Shown piece after piece: positions 8,201 to 16,048 of a stretch of DNA of 64,000 bases. Position numbers and translations under genes: made by a program. This stretch comes from Burkholderia sp. Ac-20365 (GTDB taxonomy: Bacteria > Pseudomonadota > Gammaproteobacteria > Burkholderiales > Burkholderiaceae). The stretch's first letter is position 1, and each line of letters starts with the position of its first letter. The stretch covers positions 62,001 through 126,000 of the forward strand of contig NZ_JAAGPI010000018.1 of the NCBI RefSeq assembly GCF_017104715.1. The letters are read 5' to 3'. The notes below the pieces were generated by a model that was not told the DNA's origin, ran no database searches, and worked only from the letters and a program-made list of their open reading frames with translations.

Positions 8201-8853
8201 ACTCGGTCGGTATCGGCGGCGCGTATCTGTGTGTGTATGGGATGGAAGGGCCTGGCGGTTATCAGTTCGTCGGTCGCACATTGCAGATGTGGAATCGCTA
8301 TCGCGAAGTCGCGGATTTCGCGGGACGTCCTTATCTGCTGCGCTTTTTCGATCAGATCCGTTTCTATGAAGTCTCCGCCGACGAACTGCTGCGCATCCGC
8401 GAAGCGTTTCCGCTCGGACGTTATCCGCTGAAGATCGAAGAGACGGAGTTGTCGCTCGCCGACTATCAGGGCTTTCTCGACCGCGAGGCCGATGACATCG
8501 CGCAGTTCCGCGCGCGTCAGCAGGCCGCATTTCAGGCCGAGCGGCAGCGCTGGCACGAAGCGGGCAGCAACGAAGAGACGCTGGAAGCGCCCGTTACCAC
8601 GGACGCCGACGTCGCGCCGCTCACCGACGGCCAGATTGCCGTCGACAGTGAGATCGCGGGTAATCTGTGGCAAGTGCGCGTCGAACCGGGCGCAAGCGTC
8701 GAAGCGGGCGACGTGCTGCTCGTGATCGAATCGATGAAGATGGAGATCTCCGTGATCGCGCCCTGCGCGGGCACCGTCGGCGAGATTCACGTGGCGCCGG
8801 GCTCGCCCGTCCGCGCGGGCCAACGTGTGGTCGTCATCGAACAGCACGCTTAA
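5239..8853 (+). CDS. Biotin-dependent urea/guanidine carboxylase
   Basis: A 1204-residue single-chain biotin carboxylase. Order of domains: biotin carboxylase (~1-450; GGGGIGMRVC glycine loop, EVNTRLQVEHGVTEQ active site), an AHS2/AHS1 carboxyltransferase (~455-1060; VQDYPGRPGYWAVGVPPSGPMD, HPSNIHDNPYAVGAIDFTGD, DGPSLGGFVCPVTV, VGIGGAYLCVYGMEGPGGYQ) and a C-terminal biotin carrier with ESMKME, whose biotinyl lysine is K1167. It uses ATP and bicarbonate to N-carboxylate its substrate. The operon context (guanidine riboswitch, DUF1989 pair) argues for guanidine rather than urea; D705 in AIDFTGD falls where yeast-type urea carboxylase has Asn, as far as I can align from memory. The start has only a weak ribosome site. 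Confidence 0.95.
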   Translation: MFDKVLIANRGAIACRILRTLRELHVEGVAVYSEADRASRHVSLADTACSLGDGAASVTYLDIAKILEIARAQGAQAIHPGYGFLSENAAFAEACEAAGVAFIGPTPAQLRAFGLKHTARAIAAGQGVPMLEGTGLLDDLDTALEAATRIGYPVMLKSTAGGGGIGMRVCRSAEELAAQFDNVKRLGQNNFSDAGVFLEKYIEKARHLEVQVFGDGKGAAIALGVRDCSVQRRNQKVLEETPAPNLPDGVDAALCDAAIRLAQAVSYRSAGTVEFVYDSDAARFYFLEVNTRLQVEHGVTEQVWGVDLVRWMIELAAGKLAPLDELTRDLKPQGHAIQARLYAEDPGRDFKPCPGLLTDVSFPAADGRALRIDTWIEAGCEVPPWFDPMLAKLIAWQPTRDEAREALDAALDASRIYGVETNRDYLRQILADAPFASGNPWTRCLEGLRYRASTFEVISGGTQTTVQDYPGRPGYWAVGVPPSGPMDDRALRLGNRLLGNDAQAAALEITMSGPTLRFNADAVVTVTGATLPVMLDDIPQPMNTTFAITAGSTLALGTIRGAGARAYLCVRGGLDVAQYLGSRSTFTLGQFGGHGGRALRAGDVLHLHALSSNEAGVSLPATLAHRLDDVRVLRVIYGPHGAPEYFSARYIEQFLDTDWEIHFNSSRTGVRLIGPKPEWTRADGGEAGLHPSNIHDNPYAVGAIDFTGDMPVILGPDGPSLGGFVCPVTVIEADLWQIGQLKAGDKVRFVPVDVATARAAALASAEEVASLAAASVATPNAETRAELQSPIVLNVGDGHEQLVARLSGDTHLLLEIGPPELDLVLRFRGHALMQSLEALQLPGVIDLTPGIRSLQVHYQPEQLPLATLLDHVAETWQRVLLQKDLRAPSRVVHLPLSWDDPACQLAIDKYMTTVRKDAPWCPSNLEFIRRINDLDSIDAVKRVVFDASYLVMGLGDVYLGAPVATPLDPRHRLVTTKYNPARTWTAENSVGIGGAYLCVYGMEGPGGYQFVGRTLQMWNRYREVADFAGRPYLLRFFDQIRFYEVSADELLRIREAFPLGRYPLKIEETELSLADYQGFLDREADDIAQFRARQQAAFQAERQRWHEAGSNEETLEAPVTTDADVAPLTDGQIAVDSEIAGNLWQVRVEPGASVEAGDVLLVIESMKMEISVIAPCAGTVGEIHVAPGSPVRAGQRVVVIEQHA

Positions 8854-8890
8854 CGCACTTCGTACCAACGCATTCAAGGAACTACCCGAC

Positions 8891-10693
8891 ATGGATTCAT
8901 TCGATCTGCGTCTTCCCGCCGTGCGCGCGGCGTATCGCGAAGGCCGCACTACGCCGCGCGCGTTGATTGGCGCATTGCGCAAGCGCGCTGCGGCGCTGAA
9001 CCCTGACTATCATCTGTTCATTCATCTGCTGTCGGACGCGGAAATCGAGCCTTATTTCGCCGCGCTCGACGGCCGCGCTGCGGATTCTTTGCCGCTCTAC
9101 GGCGTGCCGTTCGCGATGAAGGACAACATCGATCTCGCGGGCATTCCGACCACGGCGGCATGCCCTGCTTTCGCCTACACGCCGGACGAAACCGCGACGC
9201 TCGTCGCGCAGTTGATCGCGCTCGGCGCCGTGCCGATCGGCAAGGCCAATCTCGATCAGTTCGCAACGGGCCTGAACGGCACGCGCTCGCCGTATGGCAA
9301 ATGCCGCAACAGCGTTCACGCTGCGTATCCTTCGGGCGGTTCGAGCGCGGGGTCGTCGCTGGCGGTCGCGCTCGGCGTCGCGAGCTTCGCGCTCGGCACC
9401 GACACGGCCGGCTCGGGCCGCGTGCCTGCCGCGCTGAACAACCTTGTCGGCACGAAAGGGACGAAGGGGTTGCTGTCGACGGCGGGTGTCGTGCCTGCGT
9501 GCCGCACGTTGGACTGCGTCACCTACTTCACCGCGACGGCCAGCGAAGCGAGCGAACTGCTCGCGCTCACCGCGCGCCACGATCCAGCCGATGCGTACAG
9601 TCGCGCAAATCCGCAATGGAACGATGCAACGGCGTTCGGCACGATCAAGCGCTTTCGCTTCGGCGTACCGCGTCAGCTTGAGTTCGCGGGTTGCGAAGAA
9701 AGTCCCGCGCTGTTCGCGCAAGCGCGCGCGGCGCTTGAAGCGATCGGCGGCGAGGCTGTCGAGATCGACTTCGAGCCGTTCGTCGAAGCGGCGCGCCTGC
9801 TGTATGAAGGACCGTGGGTTGCCGAGCGCTACAGTGTGGCGGGCGCGCTGATGGAGTCGCAGCCTGAGGCCGTGTTGCCCGTGATCCGCGACGTGCTCGC
9901 GAAGGCACCGGGCGCAAGCGCCGTCGAAGCATTTCGCGCGCAGTACAAGCTTCAGGCGCTCAAGCAGCGTTGCGATGCCGTGCTTGCCGAACTCGATTGC
10001 GTGCTGACGCCTTCGATTCCACGCGCCGTCACGCTCGACGAACTCGAGCGCGATCCTGTCGGCGCGAATTCGCTGCTCGGGCATTACACGAACTTCATGA
10101 ACCTGCTCGATTACGCGGCCATCGCGCTGCCTGCGGGTTTCATGCGGAATGGTCTGCCGTGGGGCGTGACGCTGTTCGGCCGCGCATTCACCGATCAATA
10201 CCTGCTGAGCGTTGCCGATGCGCTGCATCGCAAGCTCGCTGTGCGGTTGATCGGCGGTGCGCAACAGGATGTGGACGTGCCATCCAACGAGGCCCGCAGC
10301 GACAGGATGAAGCTCGTCGTGTGCGGTGCGCATCTGGAGGGTTTACCGCTCAACGGGCAGTTGACCGCGCGTGGCGCCCGGCTCATCGCGAAGACCACCA
10401 GCGCGCCGCACTACCGGCTCTATGCGCTGGCGTCCAGCGGCACGACGCAGCGGCCCGGCATGATGCGCGACACGGCAAACGGCGCGGCAATCGAAGTCGA
10501 AGTATGGGACTTGCCTGGCAGCGAAGCCGGCTCGTTCCTCGCGGGCATTCCGGCACCACTGGCGTTGGGCAAGGTCGAACTTGCCGACGGACGCTGGGAA
10601 ACGGGCTTTGTCTGCGAAGCGTACGGCATCGAAGGCGCCGTCGACATCACGCAATACGGCGGCTGGCGCGCGTGGCTGCAACGCGCCGTGTAG
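8891..10693 (+). CDS. atzF: Allophanate hydrolase
   Basis: A 600-residue amidase-signature enzyme that hydrolyses allophanate to two ammonia and two CO2, the last step of the pathway. The Ser-cisSer-Lys triad is intact: K77 in MKDNIDLAG, S151 in GGSSAGSS and nucleophile S175 in GTDTAGSGR, with the spacing expected for AtzF. A C-terminal domain (~445-600; MKLVVCGAHLEGLPLNGQL through VCEAYGIEGAVDIT) matches the allophanate-hydrolase-specific extension that decarboxylates the intermediate. ATG 8891 has AAGGA 10 bases upstream, 37 bp after the carboxylase. It is the last gene of the operon and ends four bases from the convergent VOC gene. Confidence 0.95.
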   Translation: MDSFDLRLPAVRAAYREGRTTPRALIGALRKRAAALNPDYHLFIHLLSDAEIEPYFAALDGRAADSLPLYGVPFAMKDNIDLAGIPTTAACPAFAYTPDETATLVAQLIALGAVPIGKANLDQFATGLNGTRSPYGKCRNSVHAAYPSGGSSAGSSLAVALGVASFALGTDTAGSGRVPAALNNLVGTKGTKGLLSTAGVVPACRTLDCVTYFTATASEASELLALTARHDPADAYSRANPQWNDATAFGTIKRFRFGVPRQLEFAGCEESPALFAQARAALEAIGGEAVEIDFEPFVEAARLLYEGPWVAERYSVAGALMESQPEAVLPVIRDVLAKAPGASAVEAFRAQYKLQALKQRCDAVLAELDCVLTPSIPRAVTLDELERDPVGANSLLGHYTNFMNLLDYAAIALPAGFMRNGLPWGVTLFGRAFTDQYLLSVADALHRKLAVRLIGGAQQDVDVPSNEARSDRMKLVVCGAHLEGLPLNGQLTARGARLIAKTTSAPHYRLYALASSGTTQRPGMMRDTANGAAIEVEVWDLPGSEAGSFLAGIPAPLALGKVELADGRWETGFVCEAYGIEGAVDITQYGGWRAWLQRAV

Positions 10694-10697
10694 TTCG

Positions 10698-11108
10698 TCA
10701 GGCCTCGTACTGGGCGCAATACAGCCGCGCGTGGCGCCCCGTCACCACGCGGCTCCAGATTTCTTCGTCGTCGAGCACGGTCTGGATCAGCTCGACGGGC
10801 ATGCCGCCGTCGATGATCGCCGCTACGCGAAAGCCGTCGAGCGGCTCATACGGCCCGAGCACGACCTCTTTGCCTTCGATGGCCCGGTCGAGATCGTCGA
10901 CCTTGAACGCCAGATGCGGCATGCGGCGCATCAGTTCGTGTAGCGGGCTATCGGCTTCGAAGCGGTGGTACTGGATGTGCGCGAGCTTGCAGTCGCTGTC
11001 GCTCGTGTACATCCGGTACTGCGGGCTATAGCGCTCGCCTTCGCGCACTTCGCTGGTCGGAATGCCGATGTGATGAAACTCGTAAATTACGTCGTCGCGC
11101 ATGAACAT
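10698..11108 (-). CDS. VOC (glyoxalase/bleomycin resistance) family protein
   Basis: A 136-residue single-domain vicinal oxygen chelate protein. Recognisable pieces are the first strand with metal-ligand His (YEFHHIGIPTSEV), a middle HLAFKVDDLDRAI segment, and a final strand with PVELIQT carrying the Glu ligand. AAGGAGG lies 6 bases ahead of the start; an internal ATG two codons later is equally spaced enough to be possible. It is convergent with allophanate hydrolase (4-bp gap) and is probably monocistronic. Substrate and reaction are not predictable; it could be a lyase, dioxygenase or binding protein. Confidence 0.8.
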   Translation of the reverse strand: MFMRDDVIYEFHHIGIPTSEVREGERYSPQYRMYTSDSDCKLAHIQYHRFEADSPLHELMRRMPHLAFKVDDLDRAIEGKEVVLGPYEPLDGFRVAAIIDGGMPVELIQTVLDDEEIWSRVVTGRHARLYCAQYEA

Positions 11109-11150
11109 GATGGCCTCCTTCTATTCCTTACGTTGCTGCTGTTGTAGCGC

Positions 11151-11627
11151 TTACAGCGTCACACGCGTCACGCCGCCTTCCGACAGCAGCCGCACGCGTT
11201 CGCCCGCGTAGAACATCGGGCCATCCGTGCTTTGCGTGATCGCGCGCAGCGAACCGTCGTCCAGGCGCACGGTGATTTCGACGCCGTTCTTCTTCTCGAA
11301 GTGGTTCTGCACCTCGTTGCCCGCCACCGCACCCGCAATGCCGCCGATGATGCCCGTCAGGATCGAGCCGCGTCCGCCACCGATCGCGCTGCCGGCAATG
11401 CCGCCAATCGCGCCGCCGCCGAGTGCGCCGAGAAAGCCGGGCTGGCCGTTGCTGGTATCGATCGTCACGGGACGCACGCTTTCGACGGTGCCAAAACGCA
11501 CCGATTCTTCGCGCTGCGCCTGCGACGCGCTGTAGACGTTGGGCGAGCCGTCGAACGTTGCGCAGCCGCTCAGAGCGACCGATACGACGAGTGCCGAAGC
11601 ACATGCTGTAACGAATGACCTGTTCAT
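11151..11627 (-). CDS. Glycine-zipper outer-membrane lipoprotein (SlyB/PcP family)
   Basis: A 158-residue lipoprotein. Signal peptide MNRSFVTACASALVVSVALSGC ends in a lipobox with the lipidated Cys at 22. The centre (~residues 75-110) is a glycine-zipper double helix rich in GGGAIGGIAGSAIGGG and GIIGGIAGAVAGN repeats, and the C-terminal part (YEITVRLDDGS-like; ITVRLDDGSLRAIT) is the small beta domain found in SlyB/PcP proteins. ATG 11627 has GAGGGG upstream and begins a proper signal peptide; the longer upstream frame does not. Such proteins sit in the outer membrane and affect envelope stability. A SlyB-like label is sure at the family level only. Confidence 0.88.
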   Translation of the reverse strand: MNRSFVTACASALVVSVALSGCATFDGSPNVYSASQAQREESVRFGTVESVRPVTIDTSNGQPGFLGALGGGAIGGIAGSAIGGGRGSILTGIIGGIAGAVAGNEVQNHFEKKNGVEITVRLDDGSLRAITQSTDGPMFYAGERVRLLSEGGVTRVTL

Positions 11628-11829
11628 GATATTTCCCCTCTGTAAGCAGCGCGCCGCGGTGTCGGTCGCGCTGCAGGTTCTTTCGATGTATGAATCGTAA
11701 GCGCCCAGAATGAGTGGAAAATGAGCAGCGCATTTGCGCATTCGCATCCGTCATTTCGTTCCAGCCTGAAACGTCGGCGCGCTGTCCGGCGCTACGATAG
11801 CTGCCAGAACATGCGAATGGAGTGCAGCA

Positions 11830-12222
11830 ATGAAACGCGAAATCATCCGGGTCGAACCGTTGTCGGGCTGGCTCGAGCGCTGGAAGGCGCCGACTTCCGT
11901 CGTCACGCGGCATGGCGACACGATCTACGTGTCCGGCCTGCCGCCGTTCGATCCTGAAACGGGCGAAGTCGTGGATGCGCCGCTGGAACGGCAGACGGAA
12001 CGGGTGCTGGAGCAACTGAAGCTGTGCGTCGAGACGGCCGGTTCGTCGCTCGACAATGTGCTCAAGTGCAATGTCTACTGCACGTCGGTCGAGCAGTTTG
12101 CGGCCGTCAACGCGATTTACGCGCGTTATTTCCCGAAAGATCCGCCCGCGCGCATCTTCGTCTGCGTGCCCGCGTGGCCGGGGCGGTTCGACATTGAAAT
12201 CGATTGCATTGCGGCCGTTTGA
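11830..12222 (+). CDS. RidA (YjgF/YER057c/UK114) family protein
   Basis: A 130-residue RidA-family protein. The family pattern is visible: VVTRHGDTIYVSGLPPFDPETGEVV, a helix with QTERVLEQLKLCVETAGSSLDNVLKC, and the C-terminal PPARIFVCVPAWPGRFDIEIDCIA, whose Arg is the ligand-binding arginine of active RidA enamine/imine deaminases. The start has GGAG 9 bases upstream. The next gene (ABM domain) starts 24 bp later, so both probably share a transcript. Subfamily, and hence whether it truly deaminates 2-aminoacrylate, is uncertain because the opening sequence (MKREIIRVEPLSGWLERW) is unlike canonical RidA. Confidence 0.88.
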   Translation: MKREIIRVEPLSGWLERWKAPTSVVTRHGDTIYVSGLPPFDPETGEVVDAPLERQTERVLEQLKLCVETAGSSLDNVLKCNVYCTSVEQFAAVNAIYARYFPKDPPARIFVCVPAWPGRFDIEIDCIAAV

Positions 12223-12246
12223 GTGCGCCGCTTTCCGGAGAACGCG

Positions 12247-12921
12247 ATGTTTTCAGTGCTGTTCGAAGTAGAGCCGCGCGCCGACCGATGGGACACCTAC
12301 CTCGGCTACGCGAAGATGCTGAAGCCGGAACTGGAGCAGATCGACGGTTTCGTCGACAACGTGCGCTATGCGAGCCTGACGCGCGACGGCGTGCTGCTGT
12401 CGCTGTCGGGCTGGCGCGATGAAAAGGCGCTGGTGCGATGGCGCACGCAGGCCACGCATCACGGCGTGCAGGAAAAAGGCCGTTCGCAGACGTTTCGCGA
12501 TTACCGGCTGCGCGTCGGGCAGTTGACGCGCGATACGCGCCTGCCCACCGGCCAAACGTTGCACGAGCAACGACTCGACGAAACTGAAACGGGCGACGCG
12601 ACCACGATCGTACTGATCGACGCGCGCCGCGACGCCGAATGGGTGAAAAGCGCTGGCGCGCCTGAAGTCGCACGCGCACTGGGCTTGCGGGAGGATGCGG
12701 CGGGTCTTGTTTCGTGGGACGTGTTCGACGCGGTGCTGACGCCTGGCGACGTCATCCTGCTCACCGCGTGGCGCGACGCTCGAGCCGCCGATGACTTTGC
12801 GAGCACCCTTGCACTGCCTGACGGCGCACGCCTGCGCACCGTGCGCGTGGTGCGCGACTACGGCATGTTCGAGCGCCGCGAAGCGCCGCAATACTATCCC
12901 GAGGCTGCGCGGCCAGCGTGA
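12247..12921 (+). CDS. Tandem antibiotic-biosynthesis-monooxygenase (ABM) domain protein
   Basis: A 224-residue protein with two ferredoxin-like ABM repeats. The first (~1-95) begins FSVLFEVEPRADRWDTYLGYAKMLKPEL and contains LLSLSGWRDEKALVRWRTQATHH; the second (~115-205) repeats the pattern as ILLTAWRDARAADDFAS. ATG 12247 is preferred over the upstream in-frame codon because CCGGAG lies before it. It follows the RidA gene in the same direction. Domains of this type occur in cofactor-independent oxygenases and heme-degrading enzymes, but no catalytic assignment is possible. It ends four bases from the convergent SDR gene. Confidence 0.8.
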   Translation: MFSVLFEVEPRADRWDTYLGYAKMLKPELEQIDGFVDNVRYASLTRDGVLLSLSGWRDEKALVRWRTQATHHGVQEKGRSQTFRDYRLRVGQLTRDTRLPTGQTLHEQRLDETETGDATTIVLIDARRDAEWVKSAGAPEVARALGLREDAAGLVSWDVFDAVLTPGDVILLTAWRDARAADDFASTLALPDGARLRTVRVVRDYGMFERREAPQYYPEAARPA

Positions 12922-12924
12922 AGG

Positions 12925-13788
12925 TTAGCGCTCGCTATCGGGAAAGTCTGCGCCGATACTCGTTTCGCGCCACGCTTCGATATCGGCGAGTGCTGCATGC
13001 AGGCGCTTCGACACGGCATCGACGCCGAACGCGCCCAGCACCAGATGGCGCGGCGGCTTGTCCGTTTCCGTGATGCGGATCATCGCCTGTGCGGCGCGCT
13101 TGGGGTCGCCGGCCTGATGGCCGCTGTTCTGCGCCGTCGTCTGCATGCGTTTGCCGGCAGTCTCCGCGTAGTCGGCAATACGGTTGGGCGTCTGCTTCAG
13201 CGAGCGGCCCGCCCAGTCGGTGCGGAACGGGCCCGGCTCCACGCAGGTCACGTGGATGCCGAGCGGCGCGGCTTCCGTCGCCAGCGAATCGGACCAGCCT
13301 TCCACAGCATGCTTGCTCGCCGCGTAGTAGCCCGAACCCGGAAAGCCCGCAAGACCCGCCACCGACGTGATGTTCACTACGTGTCCCTTGCGACGTTCGC
13401 GCATGCCGGGCAGCACCGCGCGTGTCATCGCGAAGAGGCCGAACACGTTCGCGTCGAACTGCGCGCGGATTTCCACTTCCTCGCCTTCTTCGACCGACGA
13501 CTGATAGCCATAGCCCGCATTGTTCACCAGCACGTCGATCCCGCCGAAACGCTGCTGCGCGGTCTCGACGGCGGCGGCGATCTGCGCGGCATCCGTCACG
13601 TCGAGCTGCACGCGTGCGAGGCGAGCGTCGGCGTCGCTGCCCGGTTCGGCGAGATCGGCAAGCGACGCAGCGTTACGCGCCGTCGCCACGCAGCGCCAGC
13701 CCCGTTCGAGTACCGCGCGGGCCAGTTCCTTGCCGAAGCCGGTTGAACAGCCAGTGATGAACCAGACAGGTGTCGTGGACGTGGGCAT
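12925..13788 (-). CDS. Short-chain dehydrogenase/reductase
   Basis: A 287-residue classical SDR. NAD(P) binding motif TGCSTGFG (residues 12-19), NNAG (89-92), catalytic Ser142 and the Y155-x3-K159 pair (YAASK) are all present. R38 within VATARN after the second strand suggests NADP preference. The C terminus (~240-287) has the PPRHLVLGAFGVDAVSKRL segment common in oxidoreductases annotated in this subfamily. AGGAGG lies 7 bases upstream of the start. Its neighbour cupin gene lies behind it on the same strand with a ~120-bp gap. The substrate is unknown. Confidence 0.9.
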   Translation of the reverse strand: MPTSTTPVWFITGCSTGFGKELARAVLERGWRCVATARNAASLADLAEPGSDADARLARVQLDVTDAAQIAAAVETAQQRFGGIDVLVNNAGYGYQSSVEEGEEVEIRAQFDANVFGLFAMTRAVLPGMRERRKGHVVNITSVAGLAGFPGSGYYAASKHAVEGWSDSLATEAAPLGIHVTCVEPGPFRTDWAGRSLKQTPNRIADYAETAGKRMQTTAQNSGHQAGDPKRAAQAMIRITETDKPPRHLVLGAFGVDAVSKRLHAALADIEAWRETSIGADFPDSER

Positions 13789-13910
13789 GTAGAACCTCCT
13801 CGATGATGGAATGAGCGATCAGGCACCGACACGCATCGCGTCGATGCTCAGCAGAAAATCTTAGCGGCTCATCGCAAAGCTTGCAGGCGGTTTGACTGTT
13901 GCAGTCGCAA

Positions 13911-14177
13911 TCATTTGCGGCCGACCAGATATTGCACGCCTTCTGCGCCATAGCTTTCCGAATGGCTTTCGTTCGCTTGCAAATGGAATACGTCGCCCGC
14001 TCTGTATGCGTGGTCCGTTGCGCCGATGCGGATCGTCAGTTCGCCATGCAGGATCAGCGCCTTCGCTTCGAACGGGTGGACATGCGCGTCGAGCGCGCCG
14101 TTCGCGTCGCGCGTGACCGTCACGATTTCGGCGTAGCCTTCGCGCTTCAATGCATCGATGAATTCGTCGCGTTCCAT
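13911..14177 (-). CDS. Small cupin-domain protein
   Basis: An 88-residue single cupin. The first cupin motif is recognisable as DAHVHPFEAKALILHGELTIRIG, and the second as YRAGDVFHLQANESHSESYG, together supplying His/Glu metal ligands. ATG 14177 is chosen because GGGAG lies 10 bases upstream; an in-frame ATG at 14207 has no ribosome site. Proteins of this size are often attached to regulation or sugar/amino-acid dioxygenation, but no function can be assigned. It is divergent from the YjbQ gene; about 140 bp between them must hold both promoters. Confidence 0.82.
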   Translation of the reverse strand: MERDEFIDALKREGYAEIVTVTRDANGALDAHVHPFEAKALILHGELTIRIGATDHAYRAGDVFHLQANESHSESYGAEGVQYLVGRK

Positions 14178-14316
14178 GATGGCCGTCTCCCTTTTTACGT
14201 CTGCCATGATGCTGAGCTATCAGAATAGCCCTTTTGCGCATGCCGCGAAGGCCCGCGCGGCTCGCGGTAAACTCGGCGGAAGACATCATTTCATATCGCA
14301 CAACGGAGAACGATTC

Positions 14317-14736
14317 ATGCGCCAGGCCATTCGCCATCTGGACGTGCGGGCGCGCACTCGCGGACTGTTCGATTTCACATCCGAGGTCGCCGCATTCGTG
14401 CACGATACGTCGATCGAAACGGGCATTCTCACCGTGTTCTGCCGGCACACGTCGGCGTCGCTATTGATTCAGGAGAACGCCGACCCTTCCGTGCAACGCG
14501 ATATCGAACGTTACTTCGCGCAGCTCGCGCCCGAAGATATCAAGCGCTACGAGCACGACACGGAAGGCCCCGACGACATGCCCGCGCATCTGCGCACTGC
14601 GCTCACGCAGGTGCAACTGTCAGTACCCGTCGAACACGGGCGCATGACGCTCGGCACGTGGCAGGGCATTTATCTGTTCGAGCATCGCGCGCGGCCGCAA
14701 ACACGCGATATCGTGCTGCATCTGATCGGCGAATGA
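14317..14736 (+). CDS. YjbQ/UPF0047 family protein (secondary thiamine-phosphate synthase family)
   Basis: A 139-residue UPF0047 protein with all family hallmarks: GILTVFCRHTSASLLIQENADPSV, HDTEGPDDMPAHLRTALT, and the closing LGTWQGIYLFEHR. The three conserved His residues of these motifs form a metal site. E. coli YjbQ can replace thiamine-phosphate synthase weakly, giving the family its name, but its physiological role is unsettled. ATG 14317 has ACGGAG upstream; the frame extends upstream without support. A small lipoprotein gene follows 52 bp later on the same strand. Confidence 0.92.
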   Translation: MRQAIRHLDVRARTRGLFDFTSEVAAFVHDTSIETGILTVFCRHTSASLLIQENADPSVQRDIERYFAQLAPEDIKRYEHDTEGPDDMPAHLRTALTQVQLSVPVEHGRMTLGTWQGIYLFEHRARPQTRDIVLHLIGE

Positions 14737-14788
14737 AGCCGCAACAGCATCAGGCGGATAACCAACAACATCAACAAGGAAGCGAATC

Positions 14789-15121
14789 ATGATCTTGCGT
14801 GCGTCTATTCTTGTCGCGGCGGCCTCGCTCGCGATGCTGACGACAGCTTGCACTCACACCGGCCCTGTCGAGTTTTCGCTGACGGGCGCGGACACGTCGA
14901 CACAGACCAATGCGGGCGACCTCGACTTCGGCCCGATGGACCGGACCGTCGCGCAGTGCAAAACGGTGTCGCGCAACGCGGGGCCGGGGCAATGCACGAA
15001 GGTGCGCGCGTACGAGTCGTGCATGAAGAGCAAGGGCTATATCACCGTGCTCGGCCCGGAGAATCCGAAGGGCTGCGGCGACCCCGAATGGGAGAAAGAC
15101 GTACGCAAGTGGCTTGAATAG
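14789..15121 (+). CDS. Small lipoprotein of unknown function
   Basis: A 110-residue predicted lipoprotein: signal MILRASILVAAASLAMLTTAC with the lipidated Cys at 21. The mature part has four further cysteines (in AQCKTV, GQCTKV, ESCMKS and KGCGDP), which could pair as two disulfides in the periplasm, and ends in a charged tail EWEKDVRKWLE. AAGGAAGCG precedes the start. No family is recognised. It is the last gene before the AT-richer islet. Confidence 0.75.
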   Translation: MILRASILVAAASLAMLTTACTHTGPVEFSLTGADTSTQTNAGDLDFGPMDRTVAQCKTVSRNAGPGQCTKVRAYESCMKSKGYITVLGPENPKGCGDPEWEKDVRKWLE

Positions 15122-15174
15122 CCAGCTGAGGCCAACAGTGGCCAACTGCGGGACGCATGCGATTTGCGCCCAAG

Positions 15175-15209
15175 TTATCCACAATTTCTGGTGACAAGTC
15201 CGTGGATAA
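15175..15209. other. Pair of DnaA-box-like sequences in the 15122-15668 gene-free stretch
   Basis: TTATCCACA (15175-15183) is a perfect DnaA box on the plus strand, and TTATCCACG (complement of 15201-15209) is a one-mismatch box on the minus strand, 17 bases apart in opposite orientation. The rest of 15122-15668 shows no credible gene, repeat or promoter. There is no replication gene nearby and no GC-skew evidence, so this is not claimed as an origin. Confidence 0.35.
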
Positions 15210-15668
15210 GTCTTCGCCCACAGCGCTGAACCCCACACAATAAGGCTTTGCGGGCCATGTGCGAGGAAATTAGGCATTCCCCGCACGTCGCCAGACATTG
15301 TTCCCCCACGCTTCCCTCACACGCTGCGTGCGGGGAAGCCGCCGTCCCCATCACGGGAAAGGCGCCGCATATTTGACATCGATTCGGGCGTCGTTCGTCA
15401 AGTCACTTGCTGAACAAGAATGCTGACGGGTTGGTTGTGCACGCTACGGTGCAAGACGCGAACGCGCGGCGATGCGCCGTGCATTGATCACGCCCCAAAT
15501 CGGACTTATCTCATTTCTCCTTCGGGGCCGAAGCCGCAGCATCGCGTATGCGGGCGCGCGTTCGCCCGCCGCATGGCCGGTTCAGAAGTACCGGACCAGC
15601 TGTTTCCACTTGCTTCGCGGAGATACTGCAATGCCTCGAAAGCAGCAATGCAACGTGGAGGGTTCTGC

Positions 15669-16018
15669 ATGAGTAGAGCGATCCTTTTGCTGGGCGAAGT
15701 CCATCAACGGCGGTGTGGTCATTGAAGGCATCGACGGTTGTACACATCACGGCACACCGATGATGGTCAAACAGGAGGCGCTGGAAGGCGATATCTGCAG
15801 CGGTGCTTCTGGCACTGCAATGACCAGCCAGGCAGATACACGCCACGGGTTACGGCGCTACTCCGGGTTATCCGTGCTTCATTGAAACTCAAGACGCCAG
15901 AACGAGATCGGGAAGGCTAGACAGTACTGCATTGCTGCCACGCATCGATACAGATATGGCCGACAGCTACCCGGTCTACCGGGGCGACGAAGCGCTTGCC
16001 CGCCAGACGAATTCGTAA
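15669..16018 (+). pseudogene. Degenerate PAAR-domain gene (frameshifted)
   Basis: A start with a good ribosome site (GGAGG, 6 bases upstream) opens MSRAILLLGE, the usual beginning of a PAAR spike protein, but the frame then runs to a stop at 15723-15725. One frame over, from 15700, the expected continuation INGGVVIEGIDGCTHHGTPM resumes, so a small indel near 15696-15700 broke the gene. The second frame is open to about 15885 without recognisable PAAR C-terminal sequence. A last fragment, MADSYPVYRGDEALARQTNS (15956-16018), could be the original tail but this is weak. It lies directly before an intact PAAR-effector cassette. Confidence 0.6.
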
Positions 16019-16048
16019 TGCCGGGTCTACTCACCAGGAGGAAGAACA

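Noticed and set aside
7117..8982. 621-codon open frame on the minus strand across the carboxylase gene
   Set aside because: It is antisense to an intact carboxylase with all motifs; long antisense frames are expected in high-GC DNA, and its translation is Arg/His/Asp-rich without domains.
15175..15209. Replication origin
   Set aside because: Two DnaA-box-like sequences alone, with no dnaA, parAB or AT-rich unwinding region nearby.
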